A stretch of DNA of 11,444 bases, taken from contig CAMLCW010000152.1 in assembly GCA_946478645.1 (NCBI GenBank), forward strand, positions 1 to 11,444, given 5' to 3'. Both the position numbers and the translations under genes were made by a program. Every line of letters begins with the position of its first letter. The stretch's first letter is position 1. Below, piece after piece: positions 1-7,836 of the stretch. Below the pieces are notes generated by a model. The model made no database searches, had not been told where the DNA came from, and saw nothing but the letters and a program-made list of their open reading frames with translations. The stretch is from an uncultured Variovorax sp. GTDB taxonomy: Bacteria; Pseudomonadota; Gammaproteobacteria; Burkholderiales; Burkholderiaceae.

Positions 1-101
1 CGACCGGCAAGGTCACCGGCAAGGTCCGCTACGGCAAGATCGTGATCGAGGAAGGTGGCCAGATCTCGGGCGAGATCAGCTTCGGGGCAAAGGCTTCGTA
101 A
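1..101 (+). CDS. Bactofilin family protein, C-terminal end (5'-truncated)
   Basis: The frame whose codons start at position 3 is open from the window edge to a TAA at 99-101 and encodes the last 32 residues of a protein. The peptide shows the short repeated turns of a right-handed beta-helix, with GKV twice, then a VRYGKIVIEEGG segment and a final ISGEIS turn. This is the typical ending of bactofilins, small polymer-forming cytoskeletal proteins that assemble without nucleotide and often sit at the inner membrane, where they organise envelope or peptidoglycan enzymes. The family role is known; this protein's role cannot be judged because most of the gene lies outside the window. A strong hairpin followed by a T run at 160-184 probably ends its transcript. 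The alternative is another beta-helix protein, but the RYGKI...GGQISG pattern favours bactofilin. Confidence 0.75.
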   Translation, partial: TGKVTGKVRYGKIVIEEGGQISGEISFGAKAS

Positions 102-119
102 GAAGGCGCGCCGCGCCTG

Positions 120-908
120 TTACGCGGCGGGCGGGGTCCATCCGAGGCGCTCCAGCAGGGCACCGGCCGCGGCCGGTGCTTTTTCCTTGGCGCCGTTGAT
201 GAAATAGACGAACACCTCGCGCTTCTTCGGCGAGGTGGTCCAGGCCTTCGCGCGCTCGGCCCAGTCGTCGAGCGCCTTCGGCGCATAGCCGGTCTTTTGC
301 TTGGCGTCGGCCATCATGAGCCGCGCATAGGCGACGTCGCCCTCGGGTTCCTCGAACGAGGGGAATTTGTCCGCGTCGGTGAACACGGTCGACACCTTGT
401 ATTTCTTGGCGAGCGCCTTGTAGGCGGGCGTGATGAAGCTCTCATGGCGCACGTCCATCACGTGGCGCAGCGTGCGGCTGCCTTCTTTCTTGGGCAGCAG
501 CGCGAGGAAGGCCTCGAAGTCCTCGGCATCGAACTGCTTCGTCGGCATGAACTGCCACACGATCGGGCCGAGCTTGTCGCCGAGTTCGCCCACGCCGCTG
601 TCGATGAAGCGCGCGATCGACTCGCCCGCGGTGGCGAGCACCTTGCGGTTGGTCGCGTAACGCGAGGCCTTCATCGAGAACACGAAATCGTCGGGCGCCT
701 CGGCGTGCCACTTGCGGAAGGTCTCGGGCTTGAAGGTGCTGTAGTAGGTGCCGTTGACCTCGATGGCGCTCACATGCCGGCTTGCATAGCCGAGCTCCTT
801 GGCGTGGGCGAGCCCCTTGGGATAGAAGTTGTCGCGCCAGGGCTCGAAGGTCCAGCCGCCGATGCCCACTCTGATGTCCGTCGTCCGCGTCGATGTTGCC
901 TTGGTCAC
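120..908 (-). CDS. DUF72 (YecE-like) family TIM-barrel protein
   Basis: This is a 262-residue protein of the DUF72/YecE family. The family has a TIM-barrel fold and widespread occurrence but no firmly established reaction. Family marks visible here are GIGGWTFEPW near residues 15-24 (the first strand and following loop), FYP at 28-30, IEVNGTYYS at 49-57 (family E-x-N-x-T-Y/F-Y signature), FSMKASRY at 77-84, and a late VYFINGA segment at 234-240 matching the family's usual strand near the C terminus. I chose the GTG at 908 because GGAG lies 6 nt upstream. The frame stays open to a TTG at 956, but that codon has no ribosome site and lies upstream of a possible promoter. No signal peptide or membrane segment is seen, so a cytoplasmic location is likely. 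The gene converges with the bactofilin gene and diverges from the M20 gene. Confidence 0.85.
   Translation of the reverse strand: MTKATSTRTTDIRVGIGGWTFEPWRDNFYPKGLAHAKELGYASRHVSAIEVNGTYYSTFKPETFRKWHAEAPDDFVFSMKASRYATNRKVLATAGESIARFIDSGVGELGDKLGPIVWQFMPTKQFDAEDFEAFLALLPKKEGSRTLRHVMDVRHESFITPAYKALAKKYKVSTVFTDADKFPSFEEPEGDVAYARLMMADAKQKTGYAPKALDDWAERAKAWTTSPKKREVFVYFINGAKEKAPAAAGALLERLGWTPPAA
160..184 (+). terminator. Intrinsic terminator for the bactofilin gene, inside the 3' end of the convergent gene
   Basis: Positions 160-179 are a perfect 20-nt palindrome (GCACCGGC...GCCGGTGC). It can form an 8-bp GC stem with a four-base CGCG loop and is followed at once by TTTTT (180-184) on the + strand, the classic rho-independent layout. 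It begins 58 nt after the bactofilin stop codon and lies within the coding sequence of the opposing DUF72 gene, where it encodes Ala-rich residues near that protein's C terminus. A second, shorter hairpin with a 6-bp stem (104-109 with 113-118) lies in the 18-nt gap between the two stop codons but has no T run. The structure is read directly; its function is inferred. Confidence 0.7.
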
Positions 909-934
909 GTTGCGCTCCGGGTTGGGAACGCCGC

Positions 935-976
935 ACTCTACGCGCGGTTGCCGCAAGGCGCAAAATGCACTTTTGC
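935..976. promoter_or_regulatory. Divergent control region with possible -10 box and inverted repeat
   Basis: The 86-nt gap between two divergent start codons (908 and 995) contains an AT-richer patch. GCAAAA (960-965) and TTTTGC (971-976) form a 6-bp inverted repeat around TGCAC, which could be an operator. On the minus strand TAGAGT (940 down to 935) with a TTGCGC 17 nt further upstream could be a weak promoter for the DUF72 gene, giving a leader of about 20 nt before the GTG start. No convincing + strand promoter for the M20 gene was recognised. All of this is pattern-based and weak. Confidence 0.25.
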
Positions 977-994
977 CTCTAGCGGAGAACCCCG

Positions 995-2494
<1,500 letters not shown>

Positions 2495-2501
2495 GGGCGC
2501 A

Positions 2502-3683
2502 TCAGGCTTTGGCCGCCGCCGCAGCGCGCCGGTTGCGCTGCGCCAGCCACAGCAGCGCGGCGCCCGTGATCGCCACCGGCACCAGCGAGCCGTAGTTCAG
2601 TAGCTGCCAGCCCTGCGTGGTCACGAGCACGCCCGAAGCGAACGAGGTCACGGCCAGCGTGCCGAAGACGCAGAAGTTGAGCGCGCCCTGTGCACGGTCG
2701 CGTTCTTCGGGCGTGTAGGCCGTGAGCGACAGCGTCGTGCTGCCGGTGAAGAGGAAGTTCCAGCCCACGCCCAGCAGGAACAGCGCCACCAAGAAGTTGT
2801 GCAGGTCCACGCCCGAAAGCGCCACCACGATGCAGGCGAGGTTGAGCGCCAGCCCTACGCCCATCACGGGCAGCGCGCCGAAGCGGCGGATCAGGTGGCC
2901 GGTGAAGAAGCCCGGCGCGAACATGCCGATCACGTGCCACTCGAGCACCAGCGCGGCGTCCGAGAACGGCAGGCTGCAGACCTGCATCGCGATCGGGGTC
3001 GCGGCCATCAGCAGGTTCATCACGCCGTAGCCCAGCGCGCCGGCCGCCGCCGCGACGATGAACACCGGCTGGCGCATGATCTCGCCCAGCGGCCGTCCGG
3101 CTGCCGCGCCTTGCCGGCGTGGCAGCGCGGGCGGAAACTCGATGAAGCGCATGACGAGCATCGACAGCAGCGCCACCGCGGCGAGCGCCACGTAAGCGCC
3201 CGCGAACGGCACGGTGAGCGCCTCGCGCGTGGCGGTGGCCAGGTTGGGCCCGAGCACGGCCCCGATCAATCCCCCCGCCATCACCAGCGAGACCGCCTTC
3301 TCGCGCCACTCGGGGCCCGCGAGTTCGGCCGCTGCGAAGCGATAGAGGCTCGCATTGGCGCTGTAGTAGCCGGCCACCACCGTGGCGAAGCACAGCAGCC
3401 AGAAGTTTTCGGTGACCGCGGCAAAGGCGCACAGCAGCGCCGACCCGAGCGCCACCGCAAGGCCGATCTGGAACGACCCGCGGCGGCCGAAGCGCTGCTG
3501 CGAGCGCGCCACCAGGCCGGTGGCGAGCGCACCGCCCACCACGTAGCCCATCACCGGCAGCGTCGCCATCCAGCCGAGCGGCGCGATGCGCAGGCCGACC
3601 AGGCCGTTGATCGCGATGAAGGTGACGTTGTTGGTCAGGAACAGGCCCTGGCAGATGGCAAGCAGCCAGAGGTTGCGGTTCAT
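2502..3683 (-). CDS. Major facilitator superfamily (MFS) transporter
   Basis: This is a 393-residue, very hydrophobic protein with roughly 12 membrane segments in two halves. A basic, Pro-rich cytoplasmic linker near residues 183-204 separates the halves. The loop between segments 2 and 3 carries RFGRRGSF (64-71), and the matching loop of the second half carries IRRFGALP (265-272), the repeated motif-A relic of MFS proteins. The usual acidic residue of motif A (DRxGRR) is Gln-Arg here. The substrate is unknown; the sequence resembles drug/metabolite antiporter-type MFS members. I chose the ATG at 3683 because the first membrane helix begins at once (NLWLLAICQGLF). The frame is open upstream to 3896, but that part overlaps the YidB gene and reads as Arg/Cys-rich shadow sequence. 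No clear Shine-Dalgarno is seen, and the T run of a strong terminator ends 11 nt before the ATG. Confidence 0.87.
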   Translation of the reverse strand: MNRNLWLLAICQGLFLTNNVTFIAINGLVGLRIAPLGWMATLPVMGYVVGGALATGLVARSQQRFGRRGSFQIGLAVALGSALLCAFAAVTENFWLLCFATVVAGYYSANASLYRFAAAELAGPEWREKAVSLVMAGGLIGAVLGPNLATATREALTVPFAGAYVALAAVALLSMLVMRFIEFPPALPRRQGAAAGRPLGEIMRQPVFIVAAAAGALGYGVMNLLMAATPIAMQVCSLPFSDAALVLEWHVIGMFAPGFFTGHLIRRFGALPVMGVGLALNLACIVVALSGVDLHNFLVALFLLGVGWNFLFTGSTTLSLTAYTPEERDRAQGALNFCVFGTLAVTSFASGVLVTTQGWQLLNYGSLVPVAITGAALLWLAQRNRRAAAAAKA

Positions 3684-3694
3684 GACGGTAGGGC

Positions 3695-3718
3695 AAAAAA
3701 AAGCGCCCGGGAGGGCGC
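3695..3718 (-). terminator. Intrinsic terminator after the YidB-family gene
   Basis: On the minus strand a perfect 6-bp stem, GCGCCC/GGGCGC (3718-3713 with 3708-3703), closes a 4-nt loop and is followed by eight consecutive T (3702-3695). It starts 26 nt after the YidB-family stop codon and is the clearest terminator in the window. It should end the amgK-rsmE-M20-yidB transcript. Because only 11 nt separate it from the MFS ATG, it also sits where the MFS leader and ribosome site would be. Confidence 0.85.
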
Positions 3719-3744
3719 GGGGTCCACGGCGTGCAAAGCGGGGC

Positions 3745-4206
3745 TCAGCCCTGCCGGTTCTGCAGCAGGCCGCCGAGTGCGCCGAACAGGTCGTTCGGGT
3801 TGTCCACGCCCTCCTCGGGCACCTTGCCGTTGGGCGTGAGCTGGTCGATGAGCACCGGCAGCATGGTGGCCAGCATCGGCAGCAGCGATTGCGCATTGAT
3901 GCCGAGCCTGGCCGCGATGTTGGCGATGGTGTCGCTGCCGAGCGCGTTCTCCAGCTGGTCGCCCGAGACGGGCTGGTTCTCGCCCTTGCCGATCCACGAG
4001 CCGACCACGTCGCCCATGCCGGCCTGCTCGAACTTCGAGACCAGTCCGCCGAGCCCGCCCTGCCCGCCGCTGTTGGCGAGCAGGCTGCCGAGCACGCCCG
4101 CGAGCCCGCCGAGCTCGCCCATGCCTGCGCCTGGCGCCGAAGGCTGCTGCTGCTGCGAGGCGGCGCCGCCGAGCACCTGACCGAGTACCGAATCGAGCAT
4201 TCCCAT
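3745..4206 (-). CDS. YidB/DUF937 family protein
   Basis: This is a 153-residue protein of the YidB (DUF937) family, whose function is not established. It opens with a short amphipathic helix, MGMLDSVLGQVLGG. A Gln- and Gly-rich stretch follows (about 15-55), then the conserved core: GLGGLVSKFEQAGMGDVVGSWIG (51-73), a SGDQLENALG motif (81-90) and IAARLGI (97-103). The C-terminal half is helical, with LLPMLATMLPVLIDQLTPNG (108-127) and a closing FGALGGLLQ. No signal peptide is present. The ATG at 4206 has AAGGA 7 nt upstream; a second ATG at 4200 is too far from that site, and a TTG at 4221 lies within the ribosome-site region. The gene begins 40 nt after the stop of the exported M20-type gene and is followed by a strong terminator, so it is probably the last gene of that transcript. 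Confidence 0.85.
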   Translation of the reverse strand: MGMLDSVLGQVLGGAASQQQQPSAPGAGMGELGGLAGVLGSLLANSGGQGGLGGLVSKFEQAGMGDVVGSWIGKGENQPVSGDQLENALGSDTIANIAARLGINAQSLLPMLATMLPVLIDQLTPNGKVPEEGVDNPNDLFGALGGLLQNRQG

Positions 4207-4246
4207 GGCCTTTTCCTTCAAAGAGTGAGAGAGAACCTGACGGAGC

Positions 4247-5614
4247 TTACCTGGTGCGTGCCGGCCGCCTGGGCAGCAGCGCAGGGCTCACGCCCTGGAC
4301 ACCGACCAGGCCGAGCACCGTCACGAGCGAATTCTGCGCGCCCTTCCAGGCATCTGTCACGTCGATCGATTCGCTCAGGGCGTGGAAGCCCGCGGCCTTG
4401 CCGCCGCCGCCGATGATGATGGCCGGAATGCCGTACGACATCGGCACGTTGGCGTCGGTGCTGCCGCCGCGCAGCAGCGTCTTGTGGCCGAAGGCGCTGT
4501 TCGAGCGCGTGGCCGCCTCGACGATCACCGAATCGGCCGGCGTGCGCCCGCCCGGCCGGTCGCCGATCAGCTTGTTGCTGGCGCTCAGCGTGCCGACGCT
4601 CCAGCGCTTGTTCTCCTCGGCCACGGCTTCGTCGATCGCCGCGAGGATTTTCTTCTCGGTCTCGAGCAGCGAGGCCATGTCGTCCGAGCGGATGTCGATC
4701 GCCATGCGCGCATCAGGCGCGATCGTGTTGACCGAGGTGCCGCCGCCCACCGTGCCGACGGTGAAGGTGGTCTTCGGGAAGCTCGGCGTGCGCACCTCGG
4801 CGATCTTGGCGATCGCGCGGCCCATGCCGTGGATCGCGCTCGGCACCTGCCCGAAGGCCGCGAAGCTGTGGCCGCCCGGGCCCTTGAACGTCACTTCATA
4901 GCGGTGGCTCGCGGTGCCGAGGATCAGCACGTTGCCGTCGGGCGAGGGCTCGAGCCCGACCATGCCGTCGATGTCGAGGTGGTCGCGGAAGATCGCCTTC
5001 ATGCCGCGCAGGTTGCCGAGCTCTTCCTCGCCCACATTGGCGACGAACAGCAGGTCGCCCACGGTCTGGACCTTCTGCTCGTTGAGCACCTTGAGCCACG
5101 ACAGCAGCACCGCGAGGCCGCGCGTGTCGTCGGCGATGCCCGGGGCGTGGAGCTTGCCGTCGCGCTCCTTCACCTTCACGTCGGTGCCGGCGGGAAACAC
5201 CGTGTCGAGGTGGGCCGAGACCAGCAGCTTGGGGCCGTTGCCCGTGCCCTTGCGCAGCCCGACGACGTTGCCTTCGGCGTCGATGCGCGCATCGGCGAGG
5301 CCGAGCGCCTTCATGCGCGCGAGAAAAGCCTCTGCGCGCTTCTGCTCCTTGAACGGCGGCGCTTCGATCTCGGTCAGCATCTTCAGGTCGTCGATCGAGC
5401 GCTCGTGGTCGGCCTTGACCGCCTCGAGCAGCTTCTGCACCGCAGGCGCCGCCATCAGCTGGGTGAAGGCCTTCTCCACCTCGGGTGAGACCTGGGCCGG
5501 CGTGGGCGCCACGGCACTGTTCTGGGCCTGCGCGCCCTGCACCGCGCAGAACATCGCGAGGACCAGCGGGGCGAGCGGCGCGAGGCGGCGAAGGGGGCGT
5601 GGCGTGCGGAGCAT
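4247..5614 (-). CDS. Exported M20/M25/M40-type metallo-hydrolase
   Basis: This 455-residue protein has an N-terminal signal peptide: basic residues RTPRPLRR, a hydrophobic stretch at 11-24, and a likely cleavage after AQA at residue 30. The mature enzyme should be periplasmic. Zinc-site motifs are all present: H135 and D137 in SAHLDTVFP, D162 in GIADDTRG, E196 (base) and E197 in VGEEELG, E222 in GLEPSPDG as third-site ligand, and H411 in AGFHALSE. GPGGHSFAAFG (245-255) is the dimerisation-domain histidine motif. The pattern resembles the peptidase T/carboxypeptidase G-like branch; the substrate is probably a short peptide or N-acyl amino acid, not resolved. It differs from the cytoplasmic M20 gene at 995-2494 in length, motifs and location, so they are not recent duplicates. 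AAGGA lies 10 nt before the ATG. It follows rsmE after 61 nt, a gap holding only an imperfect GC-rich hairpin with a weak T stretch. Confidence 0.88.
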   Translation of the reverse strand: MLRTPRPLRRLAPLAPLVLAMFCAVQGAQAQNSAVAPTPAQVSPEVEKAFTQLMAAPAVQKLLEAVKADHERSIDDLKMLTEIEAPPFKEQKRAEAFLARMKALGLADARIDAEGNVVGLRKGTGNGPKLLVSAHLDTVFPAGTDVKVKERDGKLHAPGIADDTRGLAVLLSWLKVLNEQKVQTVGDLLFVANVGEEELGNLRGMKAIFRDHLDIDGMVGLEPSPDGNVLILGTASHRYEVTFKGPGGHSFAAFGQVPSAIHGMGRAIAKIAEVRTPSFPKTTFTVGTVGGGTSVNTIAPDARMAIDIRSDDMASLLETEKKILAAIDEAVAEENKRWSVGTLSASNKLIGDRPGGRTPADSVIVEAATRSNSAFGHKTLLRGGSTDANVPMSYGIPAIIIGGGGKAAGFHALSESIDVTDAWKGAQNSLVTVLGLVGVQGVSPALLPRRPARTR

Positions 5615-5675
5615 GGCGTGGAGGTCCTTGTCGTGTCGTTGTGAAAATCGGTGAAGCAGGCCGGCCGCGGCTGCG

Positions 5676-6413
5676 CTACGGCCCTGCGAGGGAGACCAGC
5701 GCGGCGAGCGCCGCGGTTTCCGCGCGCAGCACGCGCGCGCCCAGCGTGACCGGCGCGAAGCCGCAGGCCAGCGCCTCTTTTTCCTCGCTGCCGCTGAGCC
5801 CGCCTTCAGGGCCGCTCAGGACCAGCACCGCACGGTCGGCCGGCGAGGAGGAGGCGGCGGCTTCGGACAGGGGCCGGGTGCCGTCGGCCAGGCTCAGCAC
5901 CAGGCGCAGTGCGGCGTCGTTCGCGACGGCCGGGGCCCAGTCGGCGACCTTCGAAAAGGCGCGCACCGGATGGACCAGCGGCACGCGGTTGCGTCCGCAC
6001 TGCTCGCAGGCGGCGATCGCGATCGCCTCCCAGTGCGCGCGCTTCTTCTCGGCGCGCTCGCCCGCGAGGCGCAGCACGCCGTGCGCCGTCGCCAGCGGCT
6101 GGATGCTCGCCACGCCGAGTTCGGTGGCCTTCTCGACCAGCCAGTCCATGCGTTCGTTGGCCGGCATGCCCACGGCCAGATGCACCGGGCGCGGGGCTTC
6201 GCGCTCGACGGCGGCGTGCTGGCCGACCACGACCGACACCTCGCTGCGGCCCATGCGCTCGACCATCGCCTGGTATTCGCCACCCGTGCCATCGAACAGC
6301 GTGATCGTGTCGCCCGGCTGCAGCCGCAGCACCTGCACATGGCGCGCCGCGCCCGGCGGCAGCGCGAGCGTGGCGCCTGCGCTCAGGGGAACGGCACAGT
6401 GGAAACGCGGCAT
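5676..6413 (-). CDS. rsmE: 16S rRNA (uracil(1498)-N(3))-methyltransferase RsmE
   Basis: This 245-residue protein matches RsmE in length and in all signature positions. RsmE is the SPOUT-fold enzyme that uses S-adenosylmethionine to methylate U1498 of 16S rRNA in the assembled small subunit. Visible marks are RHVQVLRLQPGD (24-35) in the N-terminal PUA-like domain, EKATELGV (94-101), CEQCGRNRVP (136-145), and the SAM-binding knot motifs SGPEGGLS (200-207) and LGARVLRAETA (224-234). The ATG at 6413 lies 18 nt after the amgK stop, which suggests co-transcription; its ribosome site is weak. The protein contains a small Ala/Ser-rich loop near 184-192 before the knot. No defect was seen. Confidence 0.96.
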   Translation of the reverse strand: MPRFHCAVPLSAGATLALPPGAARHVQVLRLQPGDTITLFDGTGGEYQAMVERMGRSEVSVVVGQHAAVEREAPRPVHLAVGMPANERMDWLVEKATELGVASIQPLATAHGVLRLAGERAEKKRAHWEAIAIAACEQCGRNRVPLVHPVRAFSKVADWAPAVANDAALRLVLSLADGTRPLSEAAASSSPADRAVLVLSGPEGGLSGSEEKEALACGFAPVTLGARVLRAETAALAALVSLAGP

Positions 6414-6431
6414 GCGCTGGCTGGACCCGGC

Positions 6432-7604
6432 CTAGACCCGACCGTAGGCAAAGCCGACCAGCGGCGAGCTGCCTTCGATCTCGTCGATCACGCGCAGCAG
6501 CGGCGTGAGCTCCATGTAGCGGCTCGCGGTGGACCGGATGTAGCCGATGAAGCGCGGGGTGTCGGCCAGGTAGCGCGGCTTGCCATCGCGCAGCGTGAGC
6601 CGCGCGAAGATGCCGGCCACCTTGAGGTGGCGCTGCAGCCCCATCCATTCGACCGCACGGTAGAAGGCGCCGAAGTCCGCATCGACCGGCAGCCCCGCCT
6701 TGCGCGCCGCTTCCCAATAGCGCACCGTGACGTCGAGCACGAATTCCTCGTCCCAGCTCAGGAAGGCGTCACGCATCAGGCTCGCGATGTCGTAGGTGAT
6801 CGGGCCGTAGACCGCGTCCTGGAAGTCGAGCACGCCGAGTTCAGCGCCGGCCGAGCCGCCGCCGGGCCGCCCCAAGGCGGCGAGCGCCCCCTCGGGGGGC
6901 AGCGAGGACACGCCAGTGCCGAGCGTGGGGGCCACCATGAGATTGCGCGGCATGAAATCGCGGTGCACGTAGACATTCGGCGAGGCGAGATTGCTTTCGA
7001 CGATCAGCGCAAAGCTGCGTTCCAGCCGCTCCTTCAGCTTGCCCTCGACGGCGATGCCGCGATGCCGCCCGATGTACCACTCAGGGAACAGCGCCAGCTC
7101 GCGCTCGAGCAGCGCCCGGTCGTAGGGCGGCAGCACCTCCGGCCTGGAGGCCAGCTGCCAGCGAATCAGTGCGTCGATGGCCTGGCCGTAGAGCGGCCGG
7201 CTCGCCTCGGGCCGGGCCGGGTCGATCACGTCGAGCATGGTCTGGCGGCCGAGGTCGTCGAGCAGCAGGAAGCCGTTCGCGCGGTCCCATTCGAGCACCT
7301 GCGGGGCCTTCACGCCGGCTTCGGCCATCAGGCGCGCAATCTGCACGAAGGGCTCGCTGTTCTCCTTCTCGGGCGGGGCGTCCATGACGATGCGCGTGCC
7401 CGCGGCGCCGGCCGCATCGACGCGGAGATAGCGGCGGAAGCTCGCGTCGGCCGAGGCGAGGCGCACGCTTTCAGGCAGCAGGCCGTGCGCGCCGGCGATG
7501 CCCGCCAGCCAGGCATCGAAGGCCGCGGCGCGGCCGGGATCGGCCCAGGTCACGGGGATGGCAGGGGCGGCGGGCTCGGCGGCCGGGAGCGAAGGTGCTG
7601 TCAT
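6432..7604 (-). CDS. amgK: AmgK-like N-acetylmuramate/N-acetylglucosamine anomeric kinase (aminoglycoside phosphotransferase fold)
   Basis: This is a 390-residue protein with a phosphotransferase (APH/choline kinase) fold. The Brenner-type catalytic loop is VHRDFMPRNLM (213-223, with D216 and N221) and the metal-binding motif is LDFQDAVYGP (259-268, with D260). The upstream SFRRYLRV (55-62) and MDAPPEKE (74-81) match the nucleotide-binding lobe of AmgK proteins. AmgK phosphorylates MurNAc and GlcNAc at C1 so that MurU can make UDP-MurNAc, bypassing de novo synthesis and causing fosfomycin tolerance in Pseudomonas. The position divergent to lptD-surA is the usual one. Two oddities stand out. 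Residues about 225-256 form an extra Gly/Pro/Ala-rich insert encoded by a palindromic repeat, lengthening the N221-D260 spacing to 39 residues. Also, the next gene is rsmE, not murU. The ATG at 7604 has no Shine-Dalgarno. Both catalytic motifs are intact, so the gene is probably functional. Confidence 0.85.
   Translation of the reverse strand: MTAPSLPAAEPAAPAIPVTWADPGRAAAFDAWLAGIAGAHGLLPESVRLASADASFRRYLRVDAAGAAGTRIVMDAPPEKENSEPFVQIARLMAEAGVKAPQVLEWDRANGFLLLDDLGRQTMLDVIDPARPEASRPLYGQAIDALIRWQLASRPEVLPPYDRALLERELALFPEWYIGRHRGIAVEGKLKERLERSFALIVESNLASPNVYVHRDFMPRNLMVAPTLGTGVSSLPPEGALAALGRPGGGSAGAELGVLDFQDAVYGPITYDIASLMRDAFLSWDEEFVLDVTVRYWEAARKAGLPVDADFGAFYRAVEWMGLQRHLKVAGIFARLTLRDGKPRYLADTPRFIGYIRSTASRYMELTPLLRVIDEIEGSSPLVGFAYGRV
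6866..6932. repeat. REP-like palindromic element lying in frame within amgK
   Basis: Three hairpins are packed in about 67 nt. GCCGCC (6866-6871) pairs with GGCGGC (6876-6881) around CCAA. GCCCCC (6886-6891) pairs with GGGGGC (6895-6900) around a 3-nt loop, or alternatively with a second GGGGGC at 6927-6932. Between these lies an imperfect GGACAC...GTGCC hairpin (6906-6919). The GCCCCCTCGGGGGGC core followed by AGCGAGGACAC and GAGCGTGGGGGC resembles an intergenic repeat family I recall from Variovorax and Acidovorax chromosomes; this was not checked. Translated on the minus strand it gives residues about 225-247 of AmgK without a stop or frameshift. The exact ends are uncertain and the insert may extend to about 6838. 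Only one copy is in this window. Confidence 0.6.
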
Positions 7605-7836
7605 GGATAATCGATTCTACAAATCCGCCTGGCGCGGCAACTCCGGCGGCCCTTGCAAGTCGAACGGGTTGCCGCCGGCTCCTGCAACCGGCCGGCCTGC
7701 CGCGCCGTCCTCCCGACGATCCTTCGTTCTGACCGATGCCTACGATCCAAAGCCTCCCCGTTTGGCACCCTGTGCATTCGCAGCGCCGCCCTGCCAGCGT
7801 GCGGGCGGCCTGCGGAACGATGCGGCGGGAGGCCTG
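7605..7836. promoter_or_regulatory. Divergent control region between amgK and lptD
   Basis: These 232 nt separate the amgK ATG (7604) and the chosen lptD ATG (7837) and should hold both promoters. The segment is AT-richer only next to amgK, where AATCGATT (7609-7616) is a perfect palindrome. GATAAT (7606-7611) on the + strand is 5/6 identical to a sigma-70 -10 box and could start the lptD-surA transcript with a leader of about 220 nt, but no matching -35 was found. The lptD frame stays open through this region, yet the encoded peptide is Pro/Ala/Arg/Cys-rich, unlike LptD, so I treat it as non-coding. GGGAGG (7827-7832) is the lptD ribosome site. In enterobacteria lptD is also driven by sigma-E; no convincing sigma-E promoter was seen here. 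Confidence 0.45.
7614..7619 (-). promoter_or_regulatory. Possible -10 box for amgK
   Basis: TAGAAT on the minus strand is 5/6 identical to the sigma-70 -10 consensus and ends 9 nt before the amgK ATG. Transcription would start within a few bases of the ATG, giving a leaderless or nearly leaderless message, consistent with the missing Shine-Dalgarno. The best -35 candidate, TTGCCG, is 15 nt upstream, shorter than ideal, so the assignment is tentative. Confidence 0.3.

Noticed and set aside
3684..3896. N-terminal extension of the MFS protein
   Set aside because: It would overlap the YidB gene and read through the terminator hairpin. The extension is Cys/Arg/Thr-rich and unlike an MFS N terminus.
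5970..7610. A 546-codon + strand frame opposite amgK and rsmE
   Set aside because: It is a low-complexity Arg/His/Ala shadow without family features; both genes on the minus strand are recognisable.
7635..7664. A sigma-E-type promoter for lptD (GGCAACT with a downstream TCGAAC)
   Set aside because: Both boxes deviate from the known consensus and the match could arise by chance in this GC-rich segment.
7498..7836. N-terminal extension of LptD from an upstream start
   Set aside because: A proper signal peptide and GGGAGG ribosome site support the ATG at 7837. The extension overlaps amgK and would bury the signal peptide.
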